From Clostridia bacterium (GTDB lineage Bacteria; Bacillota; Clostridia; Christensenellales; Aristaeellaceae), in the NCBI GenBank assembly GCA_017512985.1, contig JAFWEJ010000008.1, forward strand, positions 310,001 through 374,000: a DNA stretch of 64,000 bases. Direction: 5' to 3'. Shown piece after piece: positions 61,152 to 64,000 of this stretch (the stretch's first letter is position 1; each line of letters starts with the position of its first letter). The translations under genes and the position numbers were made by a program. Below the pieces are notes generated by a model, which saw only the letters and a list, made by a program, of their open reading frames with translations, did not search any database and was not told the origin of the DNA.

Positions 61152-61890
61152 ACAGAAAAAACTGAAAGTTATCCTTCTACGCCATACGCTGTCTCCGGAA
61201 GAAACAGTCGCGCTTGCGGCGAAACTCTGCTATTCAAAATCCACCATATCCGACCTGAATGAAAAGATTTCCAGCAAGGACCAGTCCGATTTCATCGGAA
61301 AGCTGATGGATATGGGCCATGAATCCGTCCTGGAGCACGCCTCGTTCACTTTCGGCGTGGAGGGTGTGAGCCGGGTCCTGCTCGCCCAGCTGACCAGGCA
61401 CAGGATCGCCAGCTTTTCAGTCCAGAGCCAGCGCTATGTATCCTATGAAAATGGATTCGGGTATATCATTCCGGAGAGCATCGCAGCGCTCGGAGACGAT
61501 TATGCCGCCAGGTTCCATGAGCAGATGAAAACGATCGAATCCTGGTATACAGACTGGCAGAAACTGCTCGGAAAGGGCGAAAAATCCAACGAGGACGCGC
61601 GTTTTGTCCTGCCCAACGCCTGCGAGACAAGGATAATGGTCACCATGAACGTACGCGAACTGCGCCACTTCTTCTCCCTGAGAATGTGCAACCGCGCGCA
61701 GTGGGAAATCAGGAAAATGGCGGAAGAGATGTTCAGGCTCTGCTTTGAAACGGCGCCGGCGCTGTTTATGAACGCAGGCCCCGCCTGCATTCGCGGAAAA
61801 TGCCCCGAAGGAGAAAAAAGCTGCGGCCAGGCCGCAAGAATCCGGGAAGAACGTGAAAAGCTGATCAGGGAAGCAGCAAAGGAGAACTGA
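61144..61890 (+). CDS. thyX: FAD-dependent thymidylate synthase ThyX
   Basis: Makes dTMP from dUMP with methylene-THF, FAD and NADPH. The 248-aa protein carries the ThyX motif TRHRIASFSVQSQRYV (RHRxxS...SxRY) near 80-95, with EHASFTFGVEGVSR before it and FSLRMCNRAQWEIRKMAEEM after it. thyA is not seen in the window. It sits between mrnC and rlmB, a position not found in Bacillus. The last 2 nt gap to rlmB implies one operon. Confidence 0.95.
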   Translation: MPEQKKLKVILLRHTLSPEETVALAAKLCYSKSTISDLNEKISSKDQSDFIGKLMDMGHESVLEHASFTFGVEGVSRVLLAQLTRHRIASFSVQSQRYVSYENGFGYIIPESIAALGDDYAARFHEQMKTIESWYTDWQKLLGKGEKSNEDARFVLPNACETRIMVTMNVRELRHFFSLRMCNRAQWEIRKMAEEMFRLCFETAPALFMNAGPACIRGKCPEGEKSCGQAARIREEREKLIREAAKEN

Positions 61891-61892
61891 AA

Positions 61893-62816
61893 ATGCCTTA
61901 CGATCCGAAAAAGAACACCCGGTCCTCATACCGGAACCGGAACGACCGGACTGAGAGCAGAAAACCGGGTACGTCCGGAAACAGGAGAAACAGCCCTGTC
62001 CGTTTTTCCGACACGGAAGAAAAAGACAGATACCGCCGCTATGAATACAAACCGGCAGAAGCTGTATTCCGTCCGGAAAAAACCGAAGAGGCGAACGAGT
62101 ATATCCTGACCGGGCGCAACCCGATCCGCGAAGCCCTGAGAAACGGGCATGACCTGGAAAAAATGCTTGTGCAGAAAGGCGAACTCTCCGGCTCCGCCAG
62201 GGAGATCGTCCAGAAAGCAAAAGAGCAGAAGGTACAGATCCAGGTTGTTGAAAAAAGCAGGCTGGACGCAATCGCGCCGAATCACCAGGGGCTGATCGCC
62301 TTTGCTTCCGCCTACCAGTATTCAACGGTGGAAGACATTCTGCGGACCGCGGAAGAAAAAGGGGAGAAACCTTTTCTGATTGTCCTGGACGGAATCACCG
62401 ACCCGCACAATCTCGGCGCGATCATCCGCACCGCCGAATGCGCCGGCGTTCACGGGATTATCATTCCCCAGCACCGGAGCGTAGGGCTTTCGCCGGCGGC
62501 AGTCAAATCCTCCGCGGGAGCGGTTGAATATGTAAAGGTCGCCCGGGTAAACAACCTCAGCCGGACAATCGAACAGCTTCAGAAGGAAGGCGTCTGGTTC
62601 TACGCGGTCACCATGAACGGGACCGACTACCGGAAGGTCGCCTTCGACGGGGGAGTGGCGCTTGTGATCGGTGCGGAGGAAGACGGAATCAGCCGCCTGG
62701 TGCTTGAAAAATGCGATCAGGCCGTTTCCCTGCCGATGACTGGAAAAATTGAAAGCCTGAACGCGTCGGTCGCAGCGGGCATCATGATGTACCGTGTCTT
62801 TGACAGCAGACGGTAA
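61893..62816 (+). CDS. rlmB: 23S rRNA (guanosine-2'-O-)-methyltransferase RlmB (TrmH family)
   Basis: A 307-aa SPOUT methyltransferase. Residues 1-65 are disordered, rich in Arg, Asn and charged residues; then the L30e-like domain starting YILTGRNPIREALRNGHDLE, and the SPOUT knot motifs VLDGITDPHNLGAIIRTAEC, VIGAEEDGISRLV and LPMTGKIESLNASVAAGI. It belongs to the rlmB/yacO type that precedes sigH in Bacillus. Start ATG follows GGAGAACTGAAA. The N-terminal extension is longer than usual. Confidence 0.92.
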   Translation: MPYDPKKNTRSSYRNRNDRTESRKPGTSGNRRNSPVRFSDTEEKDRYRRYEYKPAEAVFRPEKTEEANEYILTGRNPIREALRNGHDLEKMLVQKGELSGSAREIVQKAKEQKVQIQVVEKSRLDAIAPNHQGLIAFASAYQYSTVEDILRTAEEKGEKPFLIVLDGITDPHNLGAIIRTAECAGVHGIIIPQHRSVGLSPAAVKSSAGAVEYVKVARVNNLSRTIEQLQKEGVWFYAVTMNGTDYRKVAFDGGVALVIGAEEDGISRLVLEKCDQAVSLPMTGKIESLNASVAAGIMMYRVFDSRR

Positions 62817-62855
62817 ATGCGTCCCCGGCTATTCTTCACATACGGAGTTGATAGG

Positions 62856-63581
62856 ATGACAAACGGGAAAAGGAATGAGATAAAGCAGGCTGATGTGCAG
62901 CGCGGGATCCTGAACGATACCCGGGCGGCGGATGAGCATGCAGAGGATCCGATCCCTTTCAAAGATACATTCGGCTCGATGCCGGATGAAGAGATCGTAC
63001 AGCTATGCCATGAGGGAAACGCGGACGCGGAAGAATACCTGCTCAACAAATACAAAAATTTTGTTAGATCAAAGGCCCGCAGTTATTTCCTGATCGGCGC
63101 AGACCATGAAGATATTGTCCAGGAAGGTATGATTGGCCTGTATAAGGCTATCAGGGATTTCAAGCATGAAAAGCTGAGTTCTTTCCGGGCGTTTGCCGAA
63201 CTGTGCATCACCCGGCAGATCATTACCGCGATCAAGACAGCCACCCGTCAGAAGCATATTCCCCTGAACAGCTATGTTTCGCTGAACAAGCCGCTGTATG
63301 ATGAAGAAAGCGACCGGACGCTGCTTGATATCATCATGGAAGGAAGCGCCGGCAATCCGGAGGACATGATCATCAACCAGGAGAACCTGGGCAATATCCA
63401 CCAGAAGATCAACGAGGTGCTTTCCGGGCTGGAACAGGAAGTGCTGTCCGCGTACCTGGACGGAAAAAGCTACCAGGAGATCGCTGAATCCCTTGGAAGG
63501 CATGTGAAATCGATCGATAACGCTTTGCAGAGAGTGAAAAGGAAACTGGAAAAATACCTTGAAGAAAACGGCCGTTTCTGA
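62856..63581 (+). CDS. sigH: RNA polymerase sigma factor SigH family
   Basis: A 241-aa sigma-70-family factor. It has region 2 with EDIVQEGMIGLYKAIRDFKH and SSFRAFAELCITRQIITAIK, and region 4 with QEVLSAYLDGKSYQEIAESL and HVKSIDNALQRVKRKLEKYL. In Bacillus SigH drives early stationary-phase, sporulation and competence genes; order rlmB-(yacP)-sigH is conserved, with yacP missing here. I start at ATG 62856 after GGAGTTGATAGG; an in-frame start at 62817 lacks an RBS. The stop codon lies in the loop of its terminator. Confidence 0.93.
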   Translation: MTNGKRNEIKQADVQRGILNDTRAADEHAEDPIPFKDTFGSMPDEEIVQLCHEGNADAEEYLLNKYKNFVRSKARSYFLIGADHEDIVQEGMIGLYKAIRDFKHEKLSSFRAFAELCITRQIITAIKTATRQKHIPLNSYVSLNKPLYDEESDRTLLDIIMEGSAGNPEDMIINQENLGNIHQKINEVLSGLEQEVLSAYLDGKSYQEIAESLGRHVKSIDNALQRVKRKLEKYLEENGRF

Positions 63582-63595
63582 CGGCCGTTTGTTTA
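63566..63595 (+). terminator. Terminator of the mrnC-sigH operon
   Basis: 10-bp stem AAACGGCCGT (63566-63575) / ACGGCCGTTT (63581-63590), TTCTG loop (sigH's stop codon overlaps it), then GTTTATG. The T-run is short. Confidence 0.65.
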
Positions 63596-63601
63596 TGCGT
63601 T

Positions 63602-64000
63602 TTATTCCTTTATGCTGCTGAAGAATTCCGGACAGTACCAGCATTGGCCGTCCCCGTCAAAGAGATACGGATCCGCTGCGGTAAAAATGAATTCCGTGCC
63701 GTCTGAAAGCTTCAGGACCAGGCGTTCCTGCCCTGAGGACTCACCGGAATCGGCATTTTCGGCCGTCCCGGAAAGAACGGCGGCGAGGGAAGCGCATTTT
63801 TCAGCGTCCGTAACAGCGGAAGAACCTTCGAGTTCAACGGAAACCACGGAACCAGGATCAAAACCGTCCCGGAAGAGGGAGGCGTTTTCCGAACCGGTAC
63901 CGCCGGCCGCGAAGACATTGATTTCACCGGGGCCGCCGGGCCGGACGGGCTGAAGCGTGTTCAGCGCCAGAACCATGACAGCCAGTGCTGCGAGCGCGCC
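63602..64000 (-). CDS. Unknown membrane-anchored protein, truncated at the right edge
   Basis: Incomplete at the window edge: the frame stays open to base 64000. The visible 133 residues begin with a hydrophobic stretch (GALAALAVMVLALNTLQPV), likely part of a membrane anchor or signal, followed by an Ala/Gly/Ser-rich extracellular region (INVFAAGGTGSENASLF) and a beta-rich end with LVLKLSDGTEFIFTAADPYL and a CWYC pair near the C-terminus. Not recognised. Convergent with the sigH operon. Confidence 0.6.
   Translation of the reverse strand, partial: GALAALAVMVLALNTLQPVRPGGPGEINVFAAGGTGSENASLFRDGFDPGSVVSVELEGSSAVTDAEKCASLAAVLSGTAENADSGESSGQERLVLKLSDGTEFIFTAADPYLFDGDGQCWYCPEFFSSIKE

Overview
The window reads as one continuous stretch of core chromosome from a moderately high-GC, spore-forming-lineage member of the Firmicutes (class Clostridia). 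The gene orders match those known from Bacillus and Clostridium: mutS-mutL-miaA-ynbB; dxs-tlyA-(nadK)-argR-recN; yabM-yabN-hup-rqcP; darA-holB-ricT; and mrnC-rlmB-sigH. Other lineage markers are a Bacillus-type tmRNA tag, a SigH-type sigma factor, pyruvate phosphate dikinase, a split transketolase and a clostridial 2[4Fe-4S] ferredoxin. Coding density is very high, with many ATGA overlaps, and no transposase, phage gene, integrase or CRISPR array was seen. The exact family cannot be fixed from the sequence alone; an uncultured gut or rumen Clostridia is my guess.

Layout: 1-6.9 kb holds the tail of a YlbF-family gene, mismatch repair (mutS, mutL), tRNA modification (miaA) and a PLP enzyme. 6.9-8.7 kb is a split transketolase with its own consensus promoter and terminator. 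8.8-14.3 kb carries a lipid kinase, two unknown envelope-type proteins, cysS, a ComEA-like protein and dnaX. On the minus strand, 14.3-17.9 kb has yajC and a three-gene GlpA/GlpB/DUF1667-like redox operon. 18.0-25.8 kb is a plus-strand operon: a PfkB sugar kinase, an acetyltransferase, a hydrolase, a membrane-anchored MurF-like ligase, Ddl, Dxs and TlyA. 25.8-29.6 kb has rluA (minus), nadK, argR and recN. 29.6-32.4 kb is ppdK. 32.4-35.1 kb (minus) has lgt, a serine hydrolase and recX.

35.2-42.76 kb is one tight plus-strand transcription unit: upp, a GH127-like protein, dusB and three consecutive secreted proteins of unknown family. It starts at a promoter and ends at a terminator whose loop contains the last stop codon. 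42.7-50.5 kb (minus) carries trkA-trkH-yabM-yabN-hup and rqcP-ispDF. 50.5-53.8 kb holds tRNA-Ser, an RsuA-family pseudouridine synthase, proA, smpB, ssrA (tmRNA) and tRNA-Leu. 53.9-57.5 kb has a large L,D-transpeptidase/CapA-like fusion and an rRNA methyltransferase. 57.6-63.6 kb holds darA-holB-ricT, ferredoxin, tRNA-Lys and mrnC-thyX-rlmB-sigH. A truncated unknown gene runs off the right edge. The longest stretch without a protein gene (53290-53930) is filled by ssrA and tRNA-Leu with their signals.

Connections between genes: envelope building recurs (MurF-like, Ddl, Dxs/IspDF for isoprenoid carrier, YabM flippase, Lgt, YajC, L,D-transpeptidase). Translation quality control is represented by SmpB/ssrA, RqcP and several rRNA/tRNA modification enzymes. 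DarA (c-di-AMP receptor) and the TrkA/TrkH potassium system are both present. The most unusual items are the L,D-transpeptidase fused to a CapA-like domain whose metal-binding motifs are all lost, the three-gene secreted cassette behind upp/dusB, a 20-bp perfect palindrome in the hup leader, an operator-like inverted repeat at the ferredoxin promoter, and terminators lying inside the coding ends of convergent neighbours.
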